Translations under genes and position numbers: made by a program | Assembly: GCF_003434305.1 (NCBI RefSeq) | Contig: NZ_QKKX01000009.1 | Span: forward strand, 248,001 to 312,000 | DNA from: Micromonospora sp. MW-13 | GTDB lineage: Bacteria; Actinomycetota; Actinomycetes; Mycobacteriales; Micromonosporaceae | Length of the DNA stretch: 64,000 bases | Direction: 5' to 3' | The notes under the pieces: generated by a model | Databases searched by the model: none | Seen by the model: the letters and a program-made list of their open reading frames with translations, nothing else | Told to the model about the DNA's origin: nothing | Shown: one piece after another, positions 26,005 to 34,757 of the stretch | Position numbering within the stretch: position 1 is the stretch's first letter | How the letters are laid out: each line of letters opens with the position of its first letter

Positions 26005-27083
26005 ACGTCGGAGGCGGTCGGGGTGGGGCGGGTCGCGGCGGCGCGGAGGCGGAGGACGCCCGCGGCGGTGGCACCGGCACCGGCGGCCAGGACCAGGGTG
26101 ACCAGGAGGCGGGCCAGGCCACCGGACCAGGGGGCAGGGGGTACCGAGCGGTCGAGGACGCCGAGGTTGGTGACGCCGACGAACAGGGCCAGGCAGGCCC
26201 CGGCCAGCGCCAGCGCGAAGTCGGCGGCGGGGCGACGGGCCAGCGCGTACCCGCCCGCCGCGAGCGCCCCCAGGCCGGTGAGCAGCGCCCAGACCTGCCC
26301 GGTGAGCAGGCCGGCCAGCACCGCACCGACCCCGGACGCCCCGGCGTCCAGCTCCCGGCCGACGGTGAGCCCGATCGCGGCCACCCCGCCGACGGCCAGC
26401 GCCGCGCCGACCCCGGCCAGCGCCCGCACCCCCGCCGCGGTGCCGGCGGCCAGCAGCCCGGCGGCGCCCAGCGCCAGGAAGCCGAGCGTGGCCGCCACCC
26501 ACCAGGGGTACGGGTCCGGCGGCGGCACCCAGTCGAGGGTGCCCCGGATCTCCACGGGCTCGGTGCCGTCGCGCAACGGCACCGCCCAGTCCAGGACCCG
26601 CTGCTCCCGGGCCGGGGCGGCGCGCACCTGCGCGGGCGGGTCGGGCTCCTGCCACCGGATGCGCCGGTCGTGCCAGCGGGCGGCCGTCCCGTCGTCGATC
26701 CGCCGCCAGTCCGGGGCGGCGGCCGGGTCGGCCTTGGCGGGCAGGGTGGCGTCCCCCGACAGGGTCCGGTTCAGGTACGTCGCCGGGGAGCGGGTGTTCT
26801 CGAACACCCCGTCCGGCCCGACCCGCAGGTACGGCTCCCCGGAGTAGCCGACCACCTCGACCGGCCGCCCGGTGCGGTTGACCAGTTCCAGCCGGGCCCC
26901 CGCCTCGACCACCCGGACGGTCAGCCCTGGGCGGGCCGGGGTGACCCCGGTCACCCCGGCCCGGTAGTCGGTGCCGTCCGGGGCCTCCCCGCCGTGCGCG
27001 GCGGCCGGCGTGGTGGTGCCGAGGACGGCGACCAGCGCGGCGGCCACGACCAGCCCGAACCGGCGCGGCGGTACGGGGGTCAC
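25968..27083 (-). CDS. Exported/membrane protein with N-terminal ectodomain, possibly copper-related
   Basis: A 371-residue protein of unknown function. A signal peptide (FGLVVAAALVAVLGTTTPAAA) is followed by HGGEAPDGTDYR, so cleavage after Ala would leave an N-terminal His. Residues ~30-205 form a beta-rich ectodomain (VEVVGYSGEPYLRVGPDGVF, FENTRSPATYLN) and ~210-355 contain about five or six membrane helices. The GTG overlaps the DsbA-like stop (GTGA), so it is the last gene of the sigma-MauE-DsbA operon. Neighbours suggest a metal or redox role; the function is not established by sequence. Confidence 0.75.
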   Translation of the reverse strand: MTPVPPRRFGLVVAAALVAVLGTTTPAAAHGGEAPDGTDYRAGVTGVTPARPGLTVRVVEAGARLELVNRTGRPVEVVGYSGEPYLRVGPDGVFENTRSPATYLNRTLSGDATLPAKADPAAAPDWRRIDDGTAARWHDRRIRWQEPDPPAQVRAAPAREQRVLDWAVPLRDGTEPVEIRGTLDWVPPPDPYPWWVAATLGFLALGAAGLLAAGTAAGVRALAGVGAALAVGGVAAIGLTVGRELDAGASGVGAVLAGLLTGQVWALLTGLGALAAGGYALARRPAADFALALAGACLALFVGVTNLGVLDRSVPPAPWSGGLARLLVTLVLAAGAGATAAGVLRLRAAATRPTPTASDVDHGVALGNKSS

Positions 27084-27796
27084 TTGCCGGCCGCCGCCAC
27101 CGCCGCCGTGATGCCCTCGGGGCTGCGGTCGGAGAGCTCCTTGCCGTTGACCTTGATCGTCGGCGTGCCGGTGATCCCGGCCTTGCTCGCGTCCTCGGTG
27201 ACGTGCTCGGTCCACGCCCGGTACGTGCCGTCGGAGACGCAGGAGGAGAAGTCGTCCCTGTCCAGCCCGACGCCGGCGCCGATGTCGACCAGTTCGTCGT
27301 TGCTCAGCCCGGCGCCGCCCTCCGGTGGCTGCCGGTCGAACAGCGCGGCGGCGAACTCCCGGAACTTGCCGCCCTTGGCCGCGCAGCCGGAGGCGGCCGA
27401 GGACCGGGTGGAGTACTCGGTGGTCGAGAACCGGTTGAGGTAGGCCACCGGGTGGAAGACGACCCGGGCCTTGCCCTCGTTGACCAACTGTTCGATCGTC
27501 GCGCCGCTGGTCTGCTGGAACTGCTTGCAGGCCGGGCAGAGGAAGTCCTCGTACAGGTCGATGGTGGCCGGCCCGGTCCCGTACGCGACGCCGGTGCCGT
27601 TCTCGGTCGCGCCGGGCGGGGCGGTGAAGGTGCTGGAGCGCTGGCTGGACCAGACGGCCCAGCCGATCCCGCCGGCGATCACCAGCACGGCGACCGCCGC
27701 CACCGAGGTCCAGAGGGTCCGCCGTCGGCGGCGCTCCCGGGCCAGTTGCTGCCGGACCACCCGGGCGGCGTCCCGCTGTCCCTTGCGACTACTCAT
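27080..27796 (-). CDS. DsbA-like membrane-anchored thiol oxidoreductase
   Basis: A 238-residue protein with a basic cytoplasmic N-terminus, one membrane helix (~30-50) and an extracellular thioredoxin-fold domain. The active site is CPAC (Cys87 and Cys90) in YEDFLCPACKQF, with the insertion helices of DsbA and a cis-Pro in GITGTPTIKVNG. Two further cysteines are in SAASGCAAKG and FSSCVSDG. It should make or reshuffle disulfides in exported proteins. It overlaps the MauE-like gene, a frequent partner that could supply electrons. Confidence 0.92.
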   Translation of the reverse strand: MSSRKGQRDAARVVRQQLARERRRRRTLWTSVAAVAVLVIAGGIGWAVWSSQRSSTFTAPPGATENGTGVAYGTGPATIDLYEDFLCPACKQFQQTSGATIEQLVNEGKARVVFHPVAYLNRFSTTEYSTRSSAASGCAAKGGKFREFAAALFDRQPPEGGAGLSNDELVDIGAGVGLDRDDFSSCVSDGTYRAWTEHVTEDASKAGITGTPTIKVNGKELSDRSPEGITAAVAAAGK

Positions 27797-28310
27797 CCTC
27801 GTCCTCCACGGATGCGCCCGCGAGCCAGCCGTCCACGGAGACGGGGGTGCGGGGCCAAATCAACAGGAATCCGGCCAGCGCCAGGAATCCCAGGTCCCGG
27901 AGGATCTCCGGGAGGTAGCTCGGGGTCTGCCCGGCGGCGAGCTGCCCGCCGCTGCCGAAGCAGCCGCAGTCGATGGCCAGGCCGCGGGACCAGGCCGAGA
28001 CGATGCCGGCGACGAAGACCACCAGCAGCGCGGCCGACACCCCGGCGGCCAGCCGGGTGGCCAGCCCCACCAGCAGCAGCAGTCCCAGGGCCAGCTCGAC
28101 GAAGGGCAGCGCCGCGCCGACCACCGTCGCGGCGTCGTACGGCAGCACCTGGTACGCGTTGACGGCGCGCCCGGAGGCGGCCAGGTCGCCGACCTTGGCC
28201 CCGCCGGCGACCAGCCAGACGGTGGCGAGCCCGAGCCGGACGGCGACGCCCAGCCACGGGCGGACGGCGGGCCAGCGGACGGCCCCGGTGCGTCGTACGG
28301 TCATGGTCAT
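27789..28310 (-). CDS. MauE/DoxX-like membrane protein
   Basis: A 173-residue protein with four predicted membrane helices (starting GLATVWLVAGGAKVGDLAAS) and a DCGCFGSGG motif after helix 3, the conserved cysteine pair of MauE-type proteins that support disulfide formation. Paired with the DsbA-like gene, it probably reoxidises or reduces it through the membrane. Two in-frame ATG codons (28310 and 28304) are possible starts. Confidence 0.85.
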   Translation of the reverse strand: MTMTVRRTGAVRWPAVRPWLGVAVRLGLATVWLVAGGAKVGDLAASGRAVNAYQVLPYDAATVVGAALPFVELALGLLLLVGLATRLAAGVSAALLVVFVAGIVSAWSRGLAIDCGCFGSGGQLAAGQTPSYLPEILRDLGFLALAGFLLIWPRTPVSVDGWLAGASVEDEDE

Positions 28311-28341
28311 TGGTCGCCCCGGCTCCGACGGAAGTTCCCGG

Positions 28342-28977
28342 TCATCCGGCGAGCGCGTCGCCGGCCGCCTCGACCAGGTCGGCGCGGGCCCGGGCCACCC
28401 GGGAGCGGATGGTGCCGACGGGCACCCCCTCCACGGTGGCGGCCTCCGCGTACGACAGGCCGAGGAGCTGGGTGAGCACGAACGCCCCGCGCCGTTCGGC
28501 GGGCAGCCGGCGGACCAGGTCGGCGGCGCCGAGCTGCCCGGCGGGGTCCGGGTACGGGCGGTCGGTGTGCGCGTGGGTGACCAGCCGCTCGGCGAGCCGC
28601 CGCCGGCGGACCACGGTGCGCAGGTGGTCGGCGCAGGCCCGGCGGGCGATGCCGAGCAGCCAGGTCCGGGCGCTGGAGCGCCCCTCGAAGCGGGGCAGCG
28701 CCCGGAACGCGCGCAGGTAGGTCTCCTGGGTGAGGTCGTCGGCGCTGTCCCGGTCGACCAGCGCGGCGGCGAACCGCCACACCTCGGCCTGGGTGGCCCG
28801 GACGAACGCCGCCTGGGCGACCGGGTCGCCGCCGCGCGCGGCCAGCGCCCAGTCGGTCGCCGCATCCTGAGGGGCCGTCGTCGCGTCCCGGGGGGCGGGC
28901 GTCGCCGGGCCCCGGGCACCAGCGCCCGTGGCGTCGGGCGGACCGACGGCGGCAGGGTGGCGGGGTGCGGGGATCAC
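28342..28977 (-). CDS. ECF sigma factor, SigC-like
   Basis: A 211-residue extracytoplasmic-function sigma factor. After a disordered ~40 residues, region 2 spans ~45-110 (FVRATQAEVWRFAAALVDRD, ADDLTQETYLRAFRALPRF) and region 4 ~150-205 (LLGLSYAEAATVEGVPVGTI). The segment SARTWLLGIARR and overall pattern resemble mycobacterial SigC, a sigma factor linked to copper acquisition and lacking a conventional anti-sigma partner. It heads the operon MauE, DsbA-like and 25968-27083 gene. The GTG lies 8 nt after -10 TACCCT (28986-28991). A fragment of a zinc-finger anti-sigma-like gene starts on the other strand. Confidence 0.9.
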   Translation of the reverse strand: MIPAPRHPAAVGPPDATGAGARGPATPAPRDATTAPQDAATDWALAARGGDPVAQAAFVRATQAEVWRFAAALVDRDSADDLTQETYLRAFRALPRFEGRSSARTWLLGIARRACADHLRTVVRRRRLAERLVTHAHTDRPYPDPAGQLGAADLVRRLPAERRGAFVLTQLLGLSYAEAATVEGVPVGTIRSRVARARADLVEAAGDALAG

Positions 28978-29049
28978 GTCACACCAGGGTACGCGGCACA
29001 GCGTGGCCGGGCAGGGTCCTTCGGCCCTTCCATGGCGTGGCCCACTCGG

Positions 29050-29075
29050 GGAACTTTTCCGGTGCCCGGCCCGAC
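29050..29075 (+). promoter_or_regulatory. ECF-type promoter
   Basis: GGAAC (29050-29054), a 17-bp spacer and CGAC (29072-29075) fit a generic ECF sigma promoter, 9 nt before the ATG of the short zinc-finger remnant and upstream of the CopC-CopD gene. The adjacent SigC-like factor is the obvious candidate reader, but this is inference. Confidence 0.4.
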
Positions 29076-29084
29076 TACCCGCTC

Positions 29085-29192
29085 ATGAACTGCGACGACG
29101 TGCGCGCGGCGCTGTCGGCGCGGCTGGACGGCGAGGACCCGCAGGCGCCGTCGGCGGCGCTGGGCGTCGCCGTCGCGGCGGGGCGCGGGTGA
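29085..29192 (+). pseudogene. Truncated zinc-finger anti-sigma-like gene (zf-HC2 N-terminus)
   Basis: A 35-codon reading frame, MNCDDVRAALSARLDGED, matches how short zf-HC2 proteins begin in actinobacteria, where it would continue to a helix and the HxxxCxxC zinc site. Here the sequence turns into Ala/Gly-rich residues and stops at 29192, and no HxxxCxxC is found in any frame before the next gene. It looks like a decayed or truncated gene; a functional micro-protein is possible but unsupported. Confidence 0.55.
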
Positions 29193-29284
29193 GGCCGATG
29201 CTCCCGCTGGGTGCCCCCGGGCGCCGGGCCAGGGTCGACGTGGGTGCCGGCCCGGGTCGCCGATCGGCCCCCGCGTCGGCGAGC

Positions 29285-30961
29285 ATGGCCCGCATGACTG
29301 CTGCCAATATCCGGCCTCCCCGCCGCCGGCTCGCGCGGGTGGCCGCGCTCGCCGGCCTGCTGGTCACCGTCGTTGCCCTGCTGCTGGCCCCGGCCACCCC
29401 CGCGAGCGCCCACGCGGTGCTGGTGAGCAGCAGTCCCGCCGCGTCCGCCGTGGTGCCCAGCGGGCCGGCCGAGGTGGTGCTGACGTTCAGCGAGCCGGTG
29501 CGCAAGGTGGCCGGGAAGATCAGGATCATCGCCCCGGACGGCGCGCGGGCCGACCGGGGGGAGCCGTCCTTCGAGGGCGGGGTGGTGACCGTGCCGGTGG
29601 ACCCGTCCGCCGGGCGGGGTACGTACCTGATCAGCTACCGGGTGATCTCGGCGGACAGCCACCCGGTGTCCGGCGCGTTCACCTACTCGGTGGGCGCGCC
29701 GTCGACGCCGCCAACGGACACCGGCTCCGACAACCGGGCCGACCCGGTGGTGGAGAGCGGGGTCAAGGTCGCCAAGTACCTCGGGTACGCGGGGCTGCTG
29801 CTGCTGGTCGGCCCGGCGCTGGTGCTCGGCGCGCTGTGGCCGCGCCGGCTCTCCCGCCGGGGGCCGGCCCGGCTGGCCTGGACGGGGTCGGGCCTGCTGA
29901 CGTTCGCCACGCTCGCCGAGCTGTGGTTGCAGGTGCCGTACACCGCCGGGGGCGGGCTGTTCGACGTGACCGGGGCGGGCCTCGGCGACGTGCTGGGCAG
30001 CACGTACGGGATGACGCACCTGGTCCGGCTGGGCCTGCTCGCGGCGGCGGCGTTCCTGCTCCGTCCGCTCTTCGCCGGGCCGGTGGGCCGCACCGACGCG
30101 GTGATCCTGGCGGTCCTCGGCGGCGCGGCGCTGCTCACCTGGCCGCTGGCCGGGCACCCGGCCGCCTCACCCGCCCCGGCCGTGTCGGTGGTCGTCGACG
30201 CGGTGCACCTGGGCAGCATGGCGGTCTGGCTGGGCGGGCTGGTGATGCTCGGCGGGTTCCTGCTGCGCCGGGCCGACGAGCGGGAGCTGGACGCGATCCT
30301 GCCGATCTGGTCGCGCTGGGCCGCGCTGGCCGTCGCGGCGCTGCTGCTCGCCGGCACGGTGCAGGCGTTGATCGAGGTGGCCACCCCGGCCGCCCTGGTC
30401 GACACCACGTACGGGCGGCTGGTGCTGGCCAAGATCGTGCTGTTCGCCCTGGTGATCGGCGTGGCCGCGTACTCCCGGGCGCTGGTGCGCCGGCGCACCG
30501 CCCCGGGGCGGCCGGCCCCGGTGCGGCGGGCGGTCTGGGCGGAGCTGGCGATCACCGCGGTGGTGCTCGCGGTGACGGCGACCCTGGTGCAGACGCCGCC
30601 GGCCCGCACCGCCGGCGCCGACGTGACCGGCACGCAGGCCGGCCTGTTCACCACCACGCTGTCCAGCCCGCTCTACTCCCTCCAGGTCGAGATGGACCCG
30701 GCCGAGCGGGGCAACAACTCGCTGCACCTGTACGCGTACACGAAGGACAACCGCCCGCAGCCGGTGGAGGAGTGGACGGCCACCGCCGCGCTGCCGTCGG
30801 CCGGGATCGAGCCGATCGAGATTCCGTTGCTGCCGCTGACCGACAACCACGTGACCGGGGAGATCAACCTGCCCGCCGCGGGGGAGTGGCAGCTCCGCTT
30901 CACCGTCCGGACCTCGGACGTCGACCAGGCCACGGTGAGTGCCACCGTGAACATCCGCTAG
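29285..30961 (+). CDS. CopC-CopD fusion, copper-binding/transport protein
   Basis: A ~558-residue fusion. A signal peptide ends ATPASA, and mature CopC starts HAVLVSSSPAASAVV, whose N-terminal His is the Cu(II) brace ligand; the second ligand region is VISADSHPVSGAFTYSVG. Residues ~170-440 are eight or so CopD helices, and the last ~100 residues form an extra exported beta domain (FTTTLSSPLYSLQVEMDP). It likely takes copper from outside into the cytoplasm or to cuproenzymes. Start is ATG 29285 or 29294; neither has a clear ribosome-binding site. YcnI follows 15 bp downstream, likely co-transcribed. Confidence 0.92.
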   Translation: MARMTAANIRPPRRRLARVAALAGLLVTVVALLLAPATPASAHAVLVSSSPAASAVVPSGPAEVVLTFSEPVRKVAGKIRIIAPDGARADRGEPSFEGGVVTVPVDPSAGRGTYLISYRVISADSHPVSGAFTYSVGAPSTPPTDTGSDNRADPVVESGVKVAKYLGYAGLLLLVGPALVLGALWPRRLSRRGPARLAWTGSGLLTFATLAELWLQVPYTAGGGLFDVTGAGLGDVLGSTYGMTHLVRLGLLAAAAFLLRPLFAGPVGRTDAVILAVLGGAALLTWPLAGHPAASPAPAVSVVVDAVHLGSMAVWLGGLVMLGGFLLRRADERELDAILPIWSRWAALAVAALLLAGTVQALIEVATPAALVDTTYGRLVLAKIVLFALVIGVAAYSRALVRRRTAPGRPAPVRRAVWAELAITAVVLAVTATLVQTPPARTAGADVTGTQAGLFTTTLSSPLYSLQVEMDPAERGNNSLHLYAYTKDNRPQPVEEWTATAALPSAGIEPIEIPLLPLTDNHVTGEINLPAAGEWQLRFTVRTSDVDQATVSATVNIR

Positions 30962-30976
30962 AGAGAGGCAGTTCCC

Positions 30977-31717
30977 ATGCTCCGTCACCGGCGTTCCGCA
31001 ACCGCGGCCGTCCTCGCCCTCGGCGTCGCCGCCGTGGTGCTCGGCGTGGCCGCGCCCGCCTCCGCGCACGTCTCGGTCAACCCGAAGGAGGCGACCCAGG
31101 GCGGCTACGGCCGGTTCGCGTTCCGGGTGCCGAACGAGAGCGACGAGGCGTCGACGACCAAGGTCGAGGTGGTGCTGCCGGAGAACGCGCCGGTCGGTTC
31201 GGTGTCCACCATGCCGGTGCCGGGCTGGACGGTGACGATGGAGAAGCGCAAGGTGGACCCGCCGGTGCAGGTGCACGGCAGCGAGGTCACCGAGGCGGTG
31301 TCGAAGATCACCTGGACGGCGACCGGCGACGCGGCGGTCAAGCCGGGCCAGTTCCAGGAGTTCCCGGTCTCGATGGGGCCGCTGCCGCAGGTCGACACGA
31401 TGGTGTTCAAGGCGCTCCAGACGTACTCGGACGGCAACGTGGTGCGCTGGATCGAGGAGCCGACCCCCGGGGCCGAGGAGCCGGCGAAGCCCGCGCCGGT
31501 GCTCACCCTGACCGCGGCGGCCCCCTCGGCGGCTCCCTCGGCGGGGGCGTCGACGCCGGCCGTGGCAGCCGCCGGCGCGGACGCCGACGATGACGACTCC
31601 GACGGCGGCGCGGGCACCGCGTTCGGGGTGGCGGGGCTGGTCGCCGGGCTGGCCGGCCTGGTCCTGGGCGGCCTCGCGTTCGCCCGTACCCGGCGGGGGC
31701 CGGCCGCGAGGTCCTGA
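30977..31717 (+). CDS. ycnI: YcnI-family (DUF1775) exported copper-binding protein
   Basis: A 246-residue protein with a signal peptide ending APASA, then HVSVNPKEATQGGYGRFAF. The N-terminal His is the Cu(II) ligand in YcnI proteins. The YcnI domain occupies ~30-170 (MPVPGWTVTMEKR, GQFQEFPVSMGPLPQ), followed by a Pro/Ala linker and a C-terminal membrane helix (GVAGLVAGLAGLVLGGLAF) ending in an Arg-rich anchor. It follows the CopC-CopD gene with a GAGAGAGG ribosome-binding site. Confidence 0.94.
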   Translation: MLRHRRSATAAVLALGVAAVVLGVAAPASAHVSVNPKEATQGGYGRFAFRVPNESDEASTTKVEVVLPENAPVGSVSTMPVPGWTVTMEKRKVDPPVQVHGSEVTEAVSKITWTATGDAAVKPGQFQEFPVSMGPLPQVDTMVFKALQTYSDGNVVRWIEEPTPGAEEPAKPAPVLTLTAAAPSAAPSAGASTPAVAAAGADADDDDSDGGAGTAFGVAGLVAGLAGLVLGGLAFARTRRGPAARS

Positions 31718-31870
31718 GCCGTCCCTCCGTCCGCTGGCCCGCCGGTCCGTACCGGCGGGCCAGTCCCGTTTTCCGCGCCGCCGCACGCCGTTGCTGGTGA
31801 TATCGGGTGATTGTGCGATTTGCCTCGGTATGGTCGTCCGGGTACCCGGCCACGGAAGGAAACGACACGG

Positions 31871-32470
31871 ATGCGGTTCGCTCGCGCGCTCGTCGGCATG
31901 CTGCTGCTCACCATCGGGATCCCGGCGCTGCTGGCCGGCGCCGCGCTCGGCCTCGCCGCCCGGCGGGTCGACCCCGTCGGCGGCCTCGCCGCCCGGATCG
32001 GCGCGGTGGACCTCCGGGCGGAACCCGCCGCCGGGTGGCTCCCCGTGGCCGTGTGGGTGCTGATCGTCCTGGGTGGCCTGCTGGTGGTGTCCGCCGTGCT
32101 CCTGCTTCGACCGGTGCGCCCCCGCGAGGTGGTCTTCGTGGTCGAGCCCGACCAGGTGCCGGTGCTCGCCGGCCGGCTCGGGGTGACCTCGCTCGACGCG
32201 CTCGGTGCCGGCCCCGCCCCGGCCCCGGCGGTCCCCGCCGAACGGCAACTGGTGGCGGTGGGTCCGCCCGCCGGCCGGCCCCGCCCGGCGCTGGGGCCGG
32301 CCCCGGCCCGCCGCCCGGCCACCCTGGCCGACCTCGGCCAGCCGTCCCGGCCGGCGCCACTGGCCTGGCCGCCGCTGACCCCGGAGGCCACGGCCCGGCC
32401 GGTGCGCATCGAGCCCCGCCGCATCCGCCCGGCCGCGCCCGGTCCGGTCCGCACCCGCCAGCCCTCCTGA
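31871..32470 (+). CDS. Two-helix membrane protein, unknown
   Basis: A 199-residue protein with two hydrophobic segments (about residues 5-30 and 57-82), a short external loop and a long Pro/Ala/Arg-rich cytoplasmic tail. The layout is similar to the Asp23/Gls24-linked alkaline-shock membrane proteins of actinobacteria, but no such partner is adjacent. AAGGAAA lies 9 nt before the ATG. The A+T-richer stretch around 31795-31835 probably holds its promoter. No function can be assigned. Confidence 0.65.
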   Translation: MRFARALVGMLLLTIGIPALLAGAALGLAARRVDPVGGLAARIGAVDLRAEPAAGWLPVAVWVLIVLGGLLVVSAVLLLRPVRPREVVFVVEPDQVPVLAGRLGVTSLDALGAGPAPAPAVPAERQLVAVGPPAGRPRPALGPAPARRPATLADLGQPSRPAPLAWPPLTPEATARPVRIEPRRIRPAAPGPVRTRQPS

Positions 32471-32485
32471 CCGGTGCCCGGCGAA

Positions 32486-32516
32486 CGGCCCTCCGCGCTG
32501 CCGACGCGGAGGGCCG
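32486..32516. terminator. Bidirectional terminator hairpin
   Basis: A perfect 12-bp stem, CGGCCCTCCGCG (32486-32497) with CGCGGAGGGCCG (32505-32516), and a 7-nt loop lie between two convergent genes (31871-32470 and 32583-33872). There is no clear T-run, as is common for actinobacterial terminators. Confidence 0.75.
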
Positions 32517-32582
32517 CCTGCACCGGGGGATCGGTGCCACGGGGCATGCCCGAGGTATGGGAAAGGTTAGCCGGTATCGGCG

Positions 32583-33872
32583 CTACTTGGGAGTTCTGTC
32601 CATTTGGTGCGATTTCTTGTCCTGGGTGGCGGTCGGCCTGCCCCGTCGGGCGACCGGCAGGGCCGCCAGCAGCAGCAGGCTCAGCAGCACGTACGTGTTG
32701 CGGACCAGGAACTCCCCGGGCGAGTCCGTACGCACCGGGGCCACCCCCCAGTCGTGGAACGAGACCACGCCGTAGATGATCACCGCGCCGGTGAACACGG
32801 CCAGCCCGGTCAGCCACCGGCGCCGTCGCGCCCCGCCGGGCGTGGCCGGGTCCACGGCCAGCGCCGCGTCGGCCAGCGCCACCACCGCCGGGACGAACCA
32901 GTAGATGTGGTGGGTCCAGGTGATCGGGCTGACCAGCGCGCCGACCAGCCCGCTCAGGGTCAGGCCGGTGAGCGCGTCCCCGGCCGAGGCGGCGCGGGCG
33001 GCCCGCCACAGCCCGTACCCGGCGACGAGCAGGGCCAGCGCGAGCCACAGCGCCCGGTTCGGCTCGGCCGGCGCGGTGAGCCGGCTGAGCAGCCCGAACA
33101 GTGACTGGTTGCCGGTGTAGTCGGTGCGCCCGACCCGGTTGGTCGCCCACAGCTCGTGGGTCCAGAACCGCCACGAGTCGGACGGGGCCACGGCCGCCGC
33201 GAGCAGCGTCGCCCCGGCGGCGGTCACCGACGCCACCGCCGCGTCCCGCCAGCGGCGGGTCGCCAGCAGGTAGACGATGAAGATGCCGGGGTAGAGCTTC
33301 AGTGCGGTGGCCAGCCCGACGCCCACCCCCGCCCAGCGCCGCCCCTGCGGCACCGCGAAGAGCAGGTCCGCCAGGATCAGCACGACCAGCAGCATGTTGA
33401 TCTGTCCGAAGGTGATCGTCTCCCGGGTGCTCTCCACCGCGAAGACCAGCAGCACCGCGACGGTGAGCGTGAACGTCCGGGGCAGGCCGTGCCGGGCGAT
33501 GACGGGGGCGAGCAGCCACCGGGTGGTCACCACCACGGCGAGCGCGGTCAGGATCGTGAAGACCGCGATCGTGAGGCCCAACGGCAGCAGCGCGAACGGG
33601 CGCAGCAGCAACGCGCTCAGCGGCGGGTAGGTGAAGTACAGCTCGCCCTGGACCCGGTCCGGCTGCGCGTAGTCGTAGAGCGGGTGGCCGTCGGCCCACC
33701 AGTGCATCGCCCGCATGTAGATCTTCAGGTCGAAGAAGTCGTGCACCAGCCCGGGCAGGTACAACGCCGGGAGAACGGCCGCCAGGGCCAGCGCCGTGAC
33801 CAGCCGGCGGACCCTGCGGCCGCCCGGCTCGTCGGCGGTGACGGAGGGTGGCGCGATCGGTTCAGCTGGCAC
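32583..33872 (-). CDS. GT87-family polyprenol-phosphate-mannose-dependent mannosyltransferase (DUF2029)
   Basis: A 429-residue GT-C glycosyltransferase with about 10-12 helices. Family motifs are DFFDLKIYMRAM in the first external loop (catalytic Asp), YFTYPPLSALLLRP, ITFGQINMLL, GLATALKLYPG, GNQSLFGLLSRL and SPITWTHHIYW. Relatives in mycobacteria add alpha-1,2-mannose to lipomannan from polyprenyl-phosphomannose on the outer side of the membrane. The GTG is 6 nt from a -10 TAGGGT (33879-33884), so it is probably leaderless. Divergent from orn. Confidence 0.9.
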   Translation of the reverse strand: MPAEPIAPPSVTADEPGGRRVRRLVTALALAAVLPALYLPGLVHDFFDLKIYMRAMHWWADGHPLYDYAQPDRVQGELYFTYPPLSALLLRPFALLPLGLTIAVFTILTALAVVVTTRWLLAPVIARHGLPRTFTLTVAVLLVFAVESTRETITFGQINMLLVVLILADLLFAVPQGRRWAGVGVGLATALKLYPGIFIVYLLATRRWRDAAVASVTAAGATLLAAAVAPSDSWRFWTHELWATNRVGRTDYTGNQSLFGLLSRLTAPAEPNRALWLALALLVAGYGLWRAARAASAGDALTGLTLSGLVGALVSPITWTHHIYWFVPAVVALADAALAVDPATPGGARRRRWLTGLAVFTGAVIIYGVVSFHDWGVAPVRTDSPGEFLVRNTYVLLSLLLLAALPVARRGRPTATQDKKSHQMDRTPK

Positions 33873-33945
33873 GGGGAAACCCTAACGGTCCGATCCGCCG
33901 ACAGTGCCGAGGCGCGTGGGCGTGGGCTGCGCGTAGGCTGTGCCC

Positions 33946-34536
33946 GTGGCTGATCTCCTCGTCTGGATCGACTGTGAGATGACCGGGTTGGACCTCGGCA
34001 GGGACGCCCTGATCGAGGTCGCCGCGCTCGTCACCGACCCCGACCTCAACGTGCTCGGTGACGGCGTCGACGTGGTGATCCACGCCGACGAGGCGGCGCT
34101 GGCGGGGATGCCGGAGATCGTCCGGACCATGCACGGCAAGTCCGGTCTCACCGAGGAGGTCCGGCGCTCGGCCGTGACCCTGGCCGAGGCCGAGGACCTG
34201 GTGCTCGACTACGTCACCAGCCACGTCCGGGATCCGCGCACCGCGCCGCTGTGCGGCAACTCGATCGCCACCGACCGGGGCTTCATCACCCGGGACATGC
34301 CGCGCCTGGACGCGCACCTGCACTACCGGATGATCGACGTCTCCTCCATCAAGGAGCTGTGCCGGCGCTGGTACCCGCGGGTGTACTTCGGGCAGCCGCA
34401 GAAGGGGCTGGCCCACCGGGCGCTGGCCGACATCCGGGAGAGCATCCGCGAGCTGGAGTACTACCGGCGGACCATCTTCGTCCCGCTGCCCGGCCCCGAC
34501 GTGGACAGCGCCAAGGCCATCGCCGCCGAGCTCTGA
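33946..34536 (+). CDS. orn: Oligoribonuclease
   Basis: A DEDDh 3'-5' exoribonuclease of 196 residues that degrades 2-5-nt RNAs and pGpG. The catalytic residues are in [12 protein letters not shown] (Asp, Glu), [16 protein letters not shown] (Asp) and [11 protein letters not shown] (His-x4-Asp). The GTG at 33946 is 6 nt after a -10 TAGGCT (33934-33939), fitting a leaderless mRNA; a GTG at 33940 is the alternative. Single-gene unit by context. Confidence 0.96.
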   Translation: MADLLVWIDCEMTGLDLGRDALIEVAALVTDPDLNVLGDGVDVVIHADEAALAGMPEIVRTMHGKSGLTEEVRRSAVTLAEAEDLVLDYVTSHVRDPRTAPLCGNSIATDRGFITRDMPRLDAHLHYRMIDVSSIKELCRRWYPRVYFGQPQKGLAHRALADIRESIRELEYYRRTIFVPLPGPDVDSAKAIAAEL

Positions 34537-34553
34537 GCCCCGTCCGCGTCGGC

Positions 34554-34757
34554 TCAGCGGGCGGTGAGGCCGCGCCGGGTGGAGACGCCGGCCGGCAGCC
34601 GGTTCAGCTCCGCCCAGGACAGCGCGGGCTCCGTGTGGCGCGCGTCGCGCACCTCGCGGTACGCCGGCTGCGTGGGGAACCGCCCACCTCCGGCCCCCCG
34701 CCAGTGGCGCTCGGTGTCCTGCTGATACCGGTCATCAGGCAGATTCGGCATGACCAT
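34554..34757 (-). CDS. Small hypothetical protein
   Basis: A 67-residue reading frame (MVMPNLPDDRYQQDTERHWR at the N-terminus), polar and charged, with no signal or membrane helix, and normal high-G+C codon use after the first few codons. It ends 17 bp after orn on the other strand. The upstream 34760-34800 patch is unusually A+T-rich for this genome and could hold its promoter. I do not recognise the family; a real small gene is likely but not certain. Alternative starts exist at 34751 and 34835. Confidence 0.5.
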   Translation of the reverse strand: MVMPNLPDDRYQQDTERHWRGAGGGRFPTQPAYREVRDARHTEPALSWAELNRLPAGVSTRRGLTAR

